Shown here: in pieces, positions 37,301 through 44,939 of the stretch
How the letters are laid out: the number at the start of each line of letters is the position of its first letter
Position numbering within the stretch: position 1 is the stretch's first letter
Assembly (NCBI GenBank): GCA_903884535.1
Contig: CAISEZ010000074.1
Location: forward strand, 1 to 49,234
DNA: 49,234 nt
Direction: 5' to 3'
DNA from: an uncultured Verrucomicrobia subdivision 3 bacterium
GTDB lineage: Bacteria; Verrucomicrobiota; Verrucomicrobiia; Limisphaerales; UBA11358
Program-made: the position numbers and the translations under genes
Notes under the pieces: generated by a model
Databases searched by the model: none
Told to the model about the DNA's origin: nothing
The model's input: only the letters and a program-made list of their open reading frames with translations

Positions 37301-39458
37301 CAGCGGTGCCGGCAACACTGGCACGGTGGTCTTGGGCGGCGCGAACACCTTCAACGGCCCGACGTATATCGCCCAAGGCGCACTGCAGGTGGCGAACTCG
37401 CTGGCGCTGCAAAACAGCTCCTTGGACTACACCAACGGCACGCTCCTCTTTGATGGCGGCACGAGCACCGCCACCATTGGCGATTTGATGGGCACGCAGA
37501 ATCTGGCTTTGACCAATCTCAATGGCAACGGCGTTGCGCTTACCCTTGGCGGCGATAATGCCACCATGAACTATCCGGCCAATTTTTCGGATGCTGGCGC
37601 GGCTTCGATTGGCTCATTGACCAAGAATGGCACTGGCACCCTGACGCTAGGCGGCACCAACACCATGGGCGGTTCCGTAAGCGTGGGCACCGGCTCGGGC
37701 GTTAGCACGATTGTGATTCCGACCGGCGGCTCATTGACCTGCGGTCCGATTCTCCCACAGACCGGCGGCTATTTCGTGGTGGCTGGCGGCACCGTGAAAT
37801 CCACCAACCTGACCAGTGTCAGCCAGGGCACTGGCCGGGGTATTTTTGTCAGCAATGGTGTGGCGAGCTTTGATAGCATGCGCAGCCAGTCATCGAGCAG
37901 CGGTGGTGGTCTGGATGGCGCGGAAATCCTGGTCGGTGGTGGTGTCTTGAACGCTGGCGACATCGCCCTGCGCCGCACCGCCAATTCGGTTACGGTTGCC
38001 GACCCGAACAGCGGCTTGGTGGTCACCAACGGCCAGGCTAACGTGGGAACCCTCGAACTGGGAACCTTGAATTCCAGCGCCACCGTTTTGGTCACGGGTG
38101 GCGGCTTGCTGGTGACCAACGTTGTGACGGTCGGCATTCAAACCGCTACTGGCTCTGGGGGCCGCGGCGGTATCATCGGTGTGGCCGGTGGCACATTTAC
38201 CGTGCTCGACACCGCCACTGGATTGTTGATGGTGTCAGACGCGGGTGGCGCCACCTTCGGTCAGGTCGGCAATCTGCTCCTGACCGGCGGCACTACTACA
38301 CTCGGCAAGTTGACCTTTGGCAATGACGCGGCCGTGCCGGCTGGATCTTCGTCCACCATCACCGTCAACGCGAATGCTTCGCTCTACATCGGTGCCGGCG
38401 GCATCGTGAAGAACGCTACTGACGCCAACATGGCGACTACGTTTAATGTGAACGGCGGCACCCTTGGCGCGGCGGCTGACCTGGACATCCCCACCGGCAC
38501 CAATGCCTTCTTCAACGTCAATAGCAACGGCACAGCCCAGCCTATCATCCGCGCGGCGGATGCGGCCGGAACGGCGCACGACATCTTGTTAGGCGGCGCG
38601 ATTGGCGGTAACGGCACGCTGACCAAGACTGGCCTCGGCACGCTCACCTTGACCAACGGCAACTTCTTTACCGGCGGCGTCAGCTTAAATGCGGGCACGC
38701 TGAATATCAACGGTAGCTGGGCCTTGGGCGGTGCCCTTTACGGTGGTCTGACGTTCAACGGTGGCACGCTCCAGTTTGCGCCGGCATTCGCTGGCAACGG
38801 GCCGGGCGACTTCAGCGAGAACACCGCCGCCACGCCGGTTGCACAGCCGGTCACCTTCGCCAACAACGCGACCATTGATGTCAACGGCAACACCGTTGCC
38901 TGCGCCTATGGCATCGGCAACGGCGGCAATGGTGCGTTGATTGTGCAGAGCACTACGCCCGGCGGCATATTGAATCTGCAGGGAGCTAATAACTACAACG
39001 GCAACACGACCGTCAGCAGCGGCACCTTGGAACTGGCTCAGGCCACAATTCATGCGAGTTCAACCGTCACGGTGGCCACGGGAGCGGTCTTGCAGTTGGA
39101 TTTCGCGGGTGCGAACACGGTGAACACGGTTGTTTTGGGCGGCGTCACTTATACCGCGTCTGGCACTTACAACAACGCCAACCACGCGCCGTTCATCACC
39201 GGCACCGGCTCCCTGGTGATTCCGTCCACCCTTCCCAGTTATGGGACGAACCTCAGCTACACTGTCAGCGGCAGCACGCTTGCCATTTCCTGGCCGGCCA
39301 CGCACTTGGGTTGGGAACTGGCGGCGCAGACCAACACGTTAAGCACGGGTCTGGGCAATAATTGGGTGACCAATACCGGCACGGCTGGCGTGACCTCGAC
39401 CAACTTGACGATCAACCCGGCCAACGGCGCGGTGTTCTACAAGCTGGTGCATCCGTAA
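34356..39458 (+). CDS. Giant autotransporter-associated beta-strand repeat protein
   Basis: The 1700-residue exported protein starts at ATG 34356 with a long signal peptide (KTQSLQLVPRRGFTSLAALI, then TAVALTATLKVQAA). The body is a run of PATR-type beta-strand repeats with the recurrent theme TKTGLGTLTL, T.TYTGTTTVS.GTLNV. Clear copies include LTKVGAGTLTLSGASTYTGT, LVKNGAGKLTLGTANTYAGA and LTKNGTGTLTLGGTN. These should form a long right-handed beta-helix stalk. No C-terminal beta-barrel is present, so it is not a self-exporting autotransporter. It ends in the NPANGAVFYKLVHP tail. A surface adhesin or scaffold role is inferred. A strong terminator follows. Confidence 0.87.
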   Translation: MKTQSLQLVPRRGFTSLAALITAVALTATLKVQAASQTWTNLPVDATWTNANNWVAKGVPGGFVSNGSTQNGDVVTFSNALSGGIGGAANPIWVDVNTNTYPAFTVITNREVGGFIFDSANCGAYVIGAPGGNNLELTAAYNNTTIGKNIYVSPTVVNPIIFNGPVHFHYASSSNGGYQMTNNAASSLATLYFAGLFNDSASSRTLTLLLAGSNTGTNTIASFSDNAGANGSVHLQKFGPGRWVLSGANDFPQKTSAGDGVPANILISEGTLEVQDPGSLGLITVANLVVTNTGILQIDGVNLNNNGISLRNGGTILMNGSGTLNNVTMGNQAATSVTLATKNPGDVLTANAITGGASDGVFHIAGPGTIVFAGDNSPTTNSTWSFDAGTNQLNNANALGATPRNLTFGASSTGVLMLNGNSLTALALTSNPTAGTPVVLNANVTPATLTVSNATANVFAGTLTDGAGGGALSLTKVGAGTLTLSGASTYTGTTTVSVGTLNVTGSLGNSAVSVASAATLAGAGTVASITNFSGGILDPGNNGVAGKLTTGSLTLNAGSINSFEFDTAPTNDQVIVTISGGLTINGGAISLYQTNGTPFAAVGTYKLIQYSGVIGGTGTGSLSIGNPQAGFAYAFGAAGGYVTVAITTSGVNATWNVDADGNWSPGSWTGGTAPHAAGDSATLGVGTSLRTVNLNVAETVGGLTFTNSNSFVVSGGNTLTVDNKGAGAPITVSAGTANAIQTPVSLNDNLTATVASGKSLAVSGNISSTSTAKTLAVNVAGTLSLSGNNSYGPAALTVGTTLTGGGTLKVGNNNALSTGDVDMTGSSTLQSGAAGLSLANNFTIESLVNATVDNNGNDLTLGGVISGAGNLVKNGAGKLTLGTANTYAGATTVNGGVLSISLDGSLGTAPGSETANSVVLNGGTLLGVGALSLSSARDIGIGSIAGSVGTNALIDATSGGTFYINGVIASAGNSGVNGLIVNSGAGNTGTVVLGGANTFNGPTYIAQGALQVANSLALQNSSLDYTNGTLLFDGGTSTATIGDLMGTQNLALTNLNGNGVALTLGGDNATMNYPANFSDAGAASIGSLTKNGTGTLTLGGTNTMGGSVSVGTGSGVSTIVIPTGGSLTCGPILPQTGGYFVVAGGTVKSTNLTSVSQGTGRGIFVSNGVASFDSMRSQSSSSGGGLDGAEILVGGGVLNAGDIALRRTANSVTVADPNSGLVVTNGQANVGTLELGTLNSSATVLVTGGGLLVTNVVTVGIQTATGSGGRGGIIGVAGGTFTVLDTATGLLMVSDAGGATFGQVGNLLLTGGTTTLGKLTFGNDAAVPAGSSSTITVNANASLYIGAGGIVKNATDANMATTFNVNGGTLGAAADLDIPTGTNAFFNVNSNGTAQPIIRAADAAGTAHDILLGGAIGGNGTLTKTGLGTLTLTNGNFFTGGVSLNAGTLNINGSWALGGALYGGLTFNGGTLQFAPAFAGNGPGDFSENTAATPVAQPVTFANNATIDVNGNTVACAYGIGNGGNGALIVQSTTPGGILNLQGANNYNGNTTVSSGTLELAQATIHASSTVTVATGAVLQLDFAGANTVNTVVLGGVTYTASGTYNNANHAPFITGTGSLVIPSTLPSYGTNLSYTVSGSTLAISWPATHLGWELAAQTNTLSTGLGNNWVTNTGTAGVTSTNLTINPANGAVFYKLVHP

Positions 39459-39470
39459 GCGACTCCTTCC

Positions 39471-39508
39471 AAAACCGGCACGCGAAATTTTCGCGCGCCG
39501 GTTTTTTT
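39471..39508 (+). terminator. Rho-independent terminator
   Basis: AAAACCGGC(A)CGCGAAA pairs with TTTTCGCG(C)GCCGGTTTT, followed by more T. It ends the giant repeat-protein transcript. Confidence 0.9.
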
Positions 39509-39583
39509 GCGCCCCGATCCCGCCAGCAGATTATCGAACCCGAAAACCGAAGTTGAAAGGTGAAGCCGGGCCAAACGACGGTA

Positions 39584-39616
39584 GGGCAGGCTTTCCAGGT
39601 CTAGAAAGCCTGGCCC
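39584..39616. repeat. Intergenic palindrome GGGCAGGCTTTC / GAAAGCCTG-GCCC
   Basis: Arms at 39584-39595 and 39604-39616 pair with one bulged base around an eight-base loop. No T-run follows, so it is not a terminator. It looks like a dispersed palindromic element in the 276-base gap between the repeat protein and the pseudopilin gene. Confidence 0.55.
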
Positions 39617-39652
39617 ACATTTTTGGCGATGGCTGCCGGAGGGATGGCCATC

Positions 39653-39672
39653 TCACCAGAACTGGCGATGGC
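39653..39672 (+). promoter_or_regulatory. 20-base motif, copy 2, upstream of the pseudopilin gene
   Basis: This is an exact second copy of the motif at 34230-34249, here 62 bases before the ATG at 39735. A partial copy (TGGCGATGGC) lies at 39624-39633. Reuse upstream of both genes after the response regulator suggests shared control or a duplicated upstream region. Confidence 0.45.
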
Positions 39673-39734
39673 GGACCGCCCCAATTTGTGGAAAGATAGA
39701 GTCAGAAACACCCCGCAAACAAAGCATATTATTT

Positions 39735-40586
39735 ATGAAAATTGAAAAACGAAATGCGTTCACCTTGATTGAACTGCTGGTGGTCATCGCCATCATCGCC
39801 ATTTTGGCGGCCATGCTGCTGCCCGCCTTGGCTTCGGCCAAAGAGCGCGCCAAGCGGACGCAATGCGTTAACAATCTCAAGCAGCTTTTCCTAGCCAGCA
39901 CCATTTACGCCGCGGACAGCGATGATTTATTTCCGCCGTGGGGAGCCAAGGGGGATGCTAATCACCCCCTGAACGTCATTGACCTGTCGAATTATATTCG
40001 CTGGATTATCAATGCCGGGAATAACGGCCTCAGTGGGCAGCCTGTTCCGCAAAACTCCTCTACCTTCGTAGCCCAAGGCGACTCTTGCGAAAACATGGGT
40101 TACCTTTACCCTGCCAAGCTGGTGGGGGACGGGCGCATTTTCTTTTGCCCCAGCTTTCCAATCAACTCATTGATTGGTTTCAACCAGTATAACGCGGCCG
40201 GAGGAATTAGTTTTGCGCAACCGTTGGTCAATGGCTCCGCGAGTATCCGGGCCGGTTACACCTATAATCCGGTCATTGATACCACCATCTCTAATCCTAA
40301 TGGAAAAACTTCACCCACATACGGCTTGCGTTTGTTTCAGAAGGCAAACCAAATCCGCTACCGCAGCTTCTTCATGCTGGATTACATTGACAGCCAGATG
40401 AATAACGCTGGATATTTTGCCCACCAAAGATCTAAGGGCTGGAACGGTGTCTATACCGACGGGGCCGTTTCGTGGTGCAAACCAGATGCCACTACCTATG
40501 GCAAGATAGCTGTCGGTGGTTATCCCAAAGACATTTGGGAATTGAATCAGAGCCTCATTCCGATTTTAGATGCCAATGCTCATTGA
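39735..40586 (+). CDS. Type II pseudopilin-like protein (prepilin N-terminus)
   Basis: This 283-residue protein has a short basic leader MKIEKRNA, then [20 protein letters not shown] with Glu at +5. The helix continues into [20 protein letters not shown], and a large globular C-terminal domain follows. The TQCVNNLKQ...Y..D pattern is the abundant verrucomicrobial/planctomycete pseudopilin type often found near surface-repeat proteins. It would be processed by a prepilin peptidase encoded elsewhere. It is probably regulated with the neighbouring repeat protein through the shared 20-base motif. A terminator follows. Confidence 0.88.
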   Translation: MKIEKRNAFTLIELLVVIAIIAILAAMLLPALASAKERAKRTQCVNNLKQLFLASTIYAADSDDLFPPWGAKGDANHPLNVIDLSNYIRWIINAGNNGLSGQPVPQNSSTFVAQGDSCENMGYLYPAKLVGDGRIFFCPSFPINSLIGFNQYNAAGGISFAQPLVNGSASIRAGYTYNPVIDTTISNPNGKTSPTYGLRLFQKANQIRYRSFFMLDYIDSQMNNAGYFAHQRSKGWNGVYTDGAVSWCKPDATTYGKIAVGGYPKDIWELNQSLIPILDANAH

Positions 40587-40600
40587 AACTATTTAAAATC

Positions 40601-40632
40601 AAAACCCGCCCTGCCAACAGGTCGGGTTTTTT
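40601..40632 (+). terminator. Rho-independent terminator
   Basis: AAAACCCG and CGGGTTTT arms, with inner CCTG/CAGG pairing, are followed by T residues just after the pseudopilin gene. The stem also lies at the end of the convergent permease gene and may serve both strands. Confidence 0.8.
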
Positions 40633-40637
40633 AGTGT

Positions 40638-41687
40638 TCACACCGCCTTGCGATGCCGCCAGCGGTCAATCGCCACCGCCGCGATGATGATGCCGCCGAT
40701 GACCATTTCCTGCACCCACTTCGGCCAGCCCATCTGTTGCCCGCCCGTGTAGAGAATAGTGATGGTCAGCGCGCCGATGATGGTGCCGAGGATTGAACCC
40801 TCGCCGCCCGTGAAGCTCGCGCCGCCGATGATCACCGCCGCGATGACGAATAATTCATACATCACCGCCGTCGTCGGCTGCCCGATGCCGCCGATGTAGG
40901 AAAATTGCATCAGCCCCGCCACGCCGCAAAAAAATCCGCACGCGGTGTAGATGAAAAGTTTCGTGCGCCCGACGGACACGCCGCACAACCGCGCGGTTTC
41001 CTCATTCGAGCCGACGGCAAAAATGTGCCGTCCCAATCGGGTGTAGCGCAGCAAAAACGACGCGACCAAAACGCCGCCAATTAAAATCCATACGCCAATT
41101 GGCAAAATCCACCACGGACGATGCAAGCTGGAAAGCGTCGGGTCCATGAGATTATTGATCCACGTTTCATTCGGCGGATAAATGTCGCGCTCATGCCCGA
41201 TGCCTTTCGCGAGGCCACGAATCATGCCCATCGTGCCGAGCGTGACGATGAACGGCATCAGGCGCAGGCCAACAATCATCATGCCATTGGCAAGGCCGGC
41301 GAGCGTCGCCGCCAATGTGCCTGCGATGACGGCCACCATCGGCGCGAGTGCGGGATGCAATTCCGTGAACGGATGTGGCTGACCATCCGCGCCGAGAATA
41401 TTTTTATTCAGCACGGTTGCCACGACGACGACCGACAAGGCAATCAACGAACCTGCCGACAAATCAATGCCCGCGCCGATGATGACCATCGTCATGCCGA
41501 GGCCCGCCGTGGCATACACGCAACTCTGGCGCAAAATGTTTTCCAGGTTGCGCAGCGTGTAGAACTTGCCGCCATCCACGAGCAGCGCAAAGAATGCGAA
41601 CACGATGATGAGCGCGAGAAAGCGCCCGAGCAGGTTCGCCCATTTTGGATTCAGCAGCGGGGACTTGTTTTCAGTTTTTTCACTCAT
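40638..41687 (-). CDS. Sugar ABC transporter permease (RbsC/RhaP-like)
   Basis: This is a 349-residue polytopic membrane protein of the ribose/xylose/rhamnose permease family. Family features are ILRQSCVYATAGLGMTMVII, GAGIDLSAGSLIALS, ANGMMIVGLRLMPFIVTLGT, RYTRLGRHIFAVGSNEETAR and GGASFTGGEGSILGTIIGAL. The EAA-like coupling segment is in TARLCGVSVGRTK. It is the last gene of a minus-strand binding protein-small protein-ATPase-permease set. A palindrome-rich gap of 171 bases separates it from the ATPase gene. Confidence 0.93.
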   Translation of the reverse strand: MSEKTENKSPLLNPKWANLLGRFLALIIVFAFFALLVDGGKFYTLRNLENILRQSCVYATAGLGMTMVIIGAGIDLSAGSLIALSVVVVATVLNKNILGADGQPHPFTELHPALAPMVAVIAGTLAATLAGLANGMMIVGLRLMPFIVTLGTMGMIRGLAKGIGHERDIYPPNETWINNLMDPTLSSLHRPWWILPIGVWILIGGVLVASFLLRYTRLGRHIFAVGSNEETARLCGVSVGRTKLFIYTACGFFCGVAGLMQFSYIGGIGQPTTAVMYELFVIAAVIIGGASFTGGEGSILGTIIGALTITILYTGGQQMGWPKWVQEMVIGGIIIAAVAIDRWRHRKAV

Positions 41688-41742
41688 TTTTCAAATTTTA
41701 TTTTTATCCGCAAACCATCTGGCTTGTCGTTGCCCCCACAAA

Positions 41743-41836
41743 GCTCCAGAGGACTGGAGCACTCCAAGACGCTGCGCGTTTTTCATTACGCATTGTTCCG
41801 CGCGGAGCGTCTTGGACTGCGGCAGCCCTCTGCCGC
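41743..41836. repeat. Triple-palindrome intergenic element
   Basis: Three adjacent inverted repeats fill the gap between ATPase and permease genes: GCTCCAG/CTGGAGC (41743-41760), CCAAGACGCT/AGCGTCTTGG (41764-41815) and GCGGCAG/CTGCCGC (41819-41836). The last is followed by TTTT. No open frame is present. It looks like a mobile or REP/MITE-type palindrome that may fold in the operon mRNA. Confidence 0.65.
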
Positions 41837-41858
41837 TTTTCCCGACGGATTCACGATG

Positions 41859-43352
41859 TTATTCTTCCTGTCCAATTGCCGCCGAGAGCAATTGTCTTTC
41901 ATCCCACTCGCTGCGTTTGCGCGCCTCGCCGAGTTTGCCGCGCGACATCACGGCGATGCGGTCGCACACGCCGAGCAGTTCGGGAATGTAGCTGCTGATC
42001 ATCAGCACCGCTTTGCCGCGCGCGGCGAGTGCGTCAATCAACTGGTAAATCTGCGCCTTCGAGCCGACATCAATGCCGCGTGTCGGTTCGTCCAGCAACA
42101 GCACGTCCACGTCCGCGTGCAGCAGGCGCGCAATGGCGACCTTCTGCTGGTTGCCGCCGCTCAAGCCGCTGATGCGCTGCTCCGGCCCCTGGCACTTGAT
42201 GGGAATTTTTTCAATCCACGGCTTACATGCCGCGCGTTGTCGCGCTGGCATTACTAAACCCAACGGACCAAGTCCTTCGAGTCGCGCGAGAGTCATGTTA
42301 TCTGCGATGCTCAAGCCGAGCGCGAGCCCCTCGGTCTTGCGATCTTCGCTTACGAGGCCGACACGTTGCGACCAGCGTTTGGCGGGCGAAGCCACTCCGT
42401 CAAACGTGCCGACGCGGATTTCGCCGTTCGTCACGCGGTTCAAACCAAAAATGGCGCGCATCAATTCCGTTCTGCCTGCGCCGACCAATCCAGAAATTCC
42501 CAGCACCTCGCCACGGCGTAATTGCAGCGACGCCGATTTCGGTTTCGTGATGCCGCTCAAATCTTTCACTTCCAAAATCACTTCGCCGGGAATTCGAGCC
42601 GAGCGCGGATAGAGTTCATCCACATTGCGACCGACCATCAGCGCGATGATCTTTTCGTTCGGCGTTTCCGTTGTCACGCCGCTGCCGACCGTTTCGCCGT
42701 CGCGCAACACCGTGAAGCGGTCGCACACGGCGCGGACTTCTTCGAGGAAATGCGAGATATAGACGATGGAAATATTTTTCGCCTTGAGCCGGCGGATGAG
42801 CGCAAAAAGTTTTTCAATGTCCTTGGCCGTGAGCGAACTCGTCGGCTCGTCCAGCACCAGCACGCGGCAGTCGAGCGCCACGGCGCGGGCGATCTCCACC
42901 AACTGCTGCTGCGCGATGGCGAGGCGGCGCACCTGCGTTTCGGGCGCGATGTCCGCGAGGCCGACTTCCGCCAGCGCGGCGGCGGCGCGACGTTTCATCT
43001 CCGGCCAGTTCATCAACGGCCCGCGCGACGGCTCGATGCCGAGCAAAATATTTTCCATCACGGACAGATGCGGCGCGAGCGCGAGTTCCTGATAAATCAT
43101 CGCCACGCCGGACTTGCGCGCGTGGAGCGGATTGCCGGGAACGTAAGCCGCGCCGTCGAGAAACATCTGGCCCTCGTCCGGCGGAATCGCGCCGGACAAA
43201 ATTTTCATCAACGTGGATTTGCCCGCGCCATTCTCGCCGACGAGTGCCATGACTTCGCCGGGCGCGACGGACAGCTCCACGCCGCGCAACGCCTTCGTCG
43301 CGCCGAAGCTCCGGCGCACGCCGCGCATTTCGAGTCGGGGGGAATTGGTCAT
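41859..43352 (-). CDS. Sugar ABC transporter ATPase (RbsA/RhaT-like)
   Basis: This is a 497-residue double-cassette ATPase. The first half has Walker A GENGAGKST, signature-like VRRLAIAQQQLVEIARA, and Walker B VLVLDEPTSSL. The second half has the degenerate P-loop ISGLVGAGRTELMRAIFG, signature LSGGNQQKVAIARLL and Walker B VLLLDEPTRGIDVGSK. It energises uptake of a monosaccharide. Its ATG overlaps the stop of the small gene upstream in an ATGA junction, implying coupling. The neighbouring rhamnosidase suggests rhamnose as the substrate. Confidence 0.93.
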   Translation of the reverse strand: MTNSPRLEMRGVRRSFGATKALRGVELSVAPGEVMALVGENGAGKSTLMKILSGAIPPDEGQMFLDGAAYVPGNPLHARKSGVAMIYQELALAPHLSVMENILLGIEPSRGPLMNWPEMKRRAAAALAEVGLADIAPETQVRRLAIAQQQLVEIARAVALDCRVLVLDEPTSSLTAKDIEKLFALIRRLKAKNISIVYISHFLEEVRAVCDRFTVLRDGETVGSGVTTETPNEKIIALMVGRNVDELYPRSARIPGEVILEVKDLSGITKPKSASLQLRRGEVLGISGLVGAGRTELMRAIFGLNRVTNGEIRVGTFDGVASPAKRWSQRVGLVSEDRKTEGLALGLSIADNMTLARLEGLGPLGLVMPARQRAACKPWIEKIPIKCQGPEQRISGLSGGNQQKVAIARLLHADVDVLLLDEPTRGIDVGSKAQIYQLIDALAARGKAVLMISSYIPELLGVCDRIAVMSRGKLGEARKRSEWDERQLLSAAIGQEE

Positions 43353-43762
43353 GGCGAATTATTGGAACGCTTAACTCCTGTCAACTTTGTCATCCTATGG
43401 TTGTATGTGTCATAAGCCCGCTGCCACTCAAGCTCTGAAATGTCTGCAAGTTCAATCGGTGAAGCTGCGTTTGCGAACCGCTTCTCTAGAAAATCCCACC
43501 CATCAAACGGGCTGGTGGTTTGAGATTTTACCTCGGCCATCAAATCTATGCCAAGTTGAGTAAAGCCATAGCGTCTCTCTTGCCGATGTATCAAGCCTTC
43601 CTGAGTTAGCCAACCAATGGCTGCCTGTAAATCTGTATGTGATGGAATGTCTTTGTTAAGGGCATCTGCTGCAGAGATAATTTTATCCAAAGATGCGGGA
43701 GAATTTCGGCCATAAACATCAAGTGCCAAAAATATCCAAGCATATATTGTCGCGTGTCTCAT
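43349..43762 (-). CDS. Small winged-helix-like protein inside the sugar transporter operon
   Basis: The 137-residue protein starts at ATG 43762 (MRHATIYAWIFLALDVYG). The segment DLQAAIGWLTQEGLIHRQER, then RYGFTQLGIDLM resembles a winged-helix or MarR-type helix-wing. I cannot assign a function. It lies between the binding-protein gene (33 bases before it) and the ATPase gene, which it overlaps by four bases. Its base composition is clearly more AT-rich than either neighbour. It could be a local regulator or an inserted cargo gene. Confidence 0.65.
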   Translation of the reverse strand: MRHATIYAWIFLALDVYGRNSPASLDKIISAADALNKDIPSHTDLQAAIGWLTQEGLIHRQERRYGFTQLGIDLMAEVKSQTTSPFDGWDFLEKRFANAASPIELADISELEWQRAYDTYNHRMTKLTGVKRSNNSP

Positions 43763-43795
43763 GCGAACGAAGCCTAAAAACAAACCAGCGTTCGA

Positions 43796-44773
43796 TTACA
43801 ACCCCACCAGCTTCCGCACTTCGGGATCGTTCGCGAGTTTGTCCTTCGTCACCAGCACGGTGCCGGTGTCCACCATCTTCGGGACTTCCTGTTTCTTCAC
43901 GACCTTGTAAAGCGTTTCGACGGCGAGGTAGCCCATCTTCTCCGGGTTCTGCGCCACGAGCGCGTCAATCTTGCCGGCCTGCACGCTCTCCACGAGTTTC
44001 TTGGAGGTGTCGAAGCCGACGAATTTCACGTTCACCTTCACGCCGCCTTTGCGCAAATCATCCAGCGCCGATTCCACGCCGATGGTGGAATACAGGTTCG
44101 CCGCGAAAATGCCGTCGAGGTCGAGCGCGCCGTCCTTCACGAATTTTTCCAGCGTATTGACGGCGGCGTTTTTGCAGCCTTCAATCGTGCCGGTGTCGGG
44201 ATACGGATCGGCGGCGACGGTGTAGCCGGCGGCCTTCGCGGTCTCGATGAATCCCGCCGAGCGCGCCTCGGTGCTGCCAGTGCCTTGCACAAATCTCATG
44301 CACATGACCTTCGCGCCTTTTTTGTCGCCGATGAGCCGGACGAGTTCGGTGCCGCCGATGACGCCGCCATTGTGGTTGTCGGTTGCGATGAAACTGGACT
44401 GCGCGGTGCCGTCCACGCCGGAATCAAAAATGACGACGGGAATCCCCGCCGCAACGGTGTTCTCAACTTCCTTGCGCGAAGCTTTTTGGTTCAACGGCGC
44501 GAGCGCGATGCCTTGCACGCCGAGGTTGACCATGTTCTCGATGATTTTATTTTGCTCGGCAATTTCCGTTTCGGTGACGGTGCCTTCCCATTTGAGCGTG
44601 ACGCCCAAATCCTTCGCCGCGTGCTGCGCGCCGCGCTGGACCGTTTCCCAATACTCGCCGCCGGTGCTTTTGGGAATGCACGCCAGCGTGAGCGTGTCGG
44701 CGGCGTGCAATTGCCCTGCGGCGAATCCGGCGCAAGCCGCCAGCGTGAGGGCGAGAAAAGTATTTGCTTTCAT
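43796..44773 (-). CDS. Periplasmic sugar-binding protein (Peripla_BP_4)
   Basis: The 325-residue exported protein starts at ATG 44773 with a signal peptide (MKANTFLALTLAACAGFAAG). The family pattern of sugar-binding proteins follows: IPKSTGGEYWETVQRGAQHA, EQNKIIENMVNLGVQGIALA, IPVVIFDSGVD, ATDNHNGGVIGGTEL and VKFVGFDTSKKLVESVQAGK. It resembles RhaS/RbsB proteins that deliver rhamnose or ribose to the ABC permease. It is the first gene of the minus-strand transporter operon, and 166 bases separate it from the divergent rhamnosidase gene. Confidence 0.9.
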   Translation of the reverse strand: MKANTFLALTLAACAGFAAGQLHAADTLTLACIPKSTGGEYWETVQRGAQHAAKDLGVTLKWEGTVTETEIAEQNKIIENMVNLGVQGIALAPLNQKASRKEVENTVAAGIPVVIFDSGVDGTAQSSFIATDNHNGGVIGGTELVRLIGDKKGAKVMCMRFVQGTGSTEARSAGFIETAKAAGYTVAADPYPDTGTIEGCKNAAVNTLEKFVKDGALDLDGIFAANLYSTIGVESALDDLRKGGVKVNVKFVGFDTSKKLVESVQAGKIDALVAQNPEKMGYLAVETLYKVVKKQEVPKMVDTGTVLVTKDKLANDPEVRKLVGL

Positions 44774-44939
44774 ATTGGTTTTGGTGGGATTTGAAAAAAG
44801 CGATTGGTTGGCGTGTTCGGCTAGAATTTGCAAAACCATCGCCGATTCTGCAATCAAAACCCGCGCCCACAAACGCATCATCAGTTTTGGCGACAAACTT
44901 CCCTTTCCAAAAGTCGTCCGGTTGTTGTCTAATTTCCCC

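Noticed and set aside
34356-39458. Classical autotransporter
   Set aside because: The repeats are of autotransporter-associated type, but there is no C-terminal beta-barrel domain; it ends in a small beta-sandwich tail.
41121-42257. 378-codon plus-strand open frame across the permease-ATPase gap
   Set aside because: Crosses the palindromic element and is antisense to two clear transporter genes.
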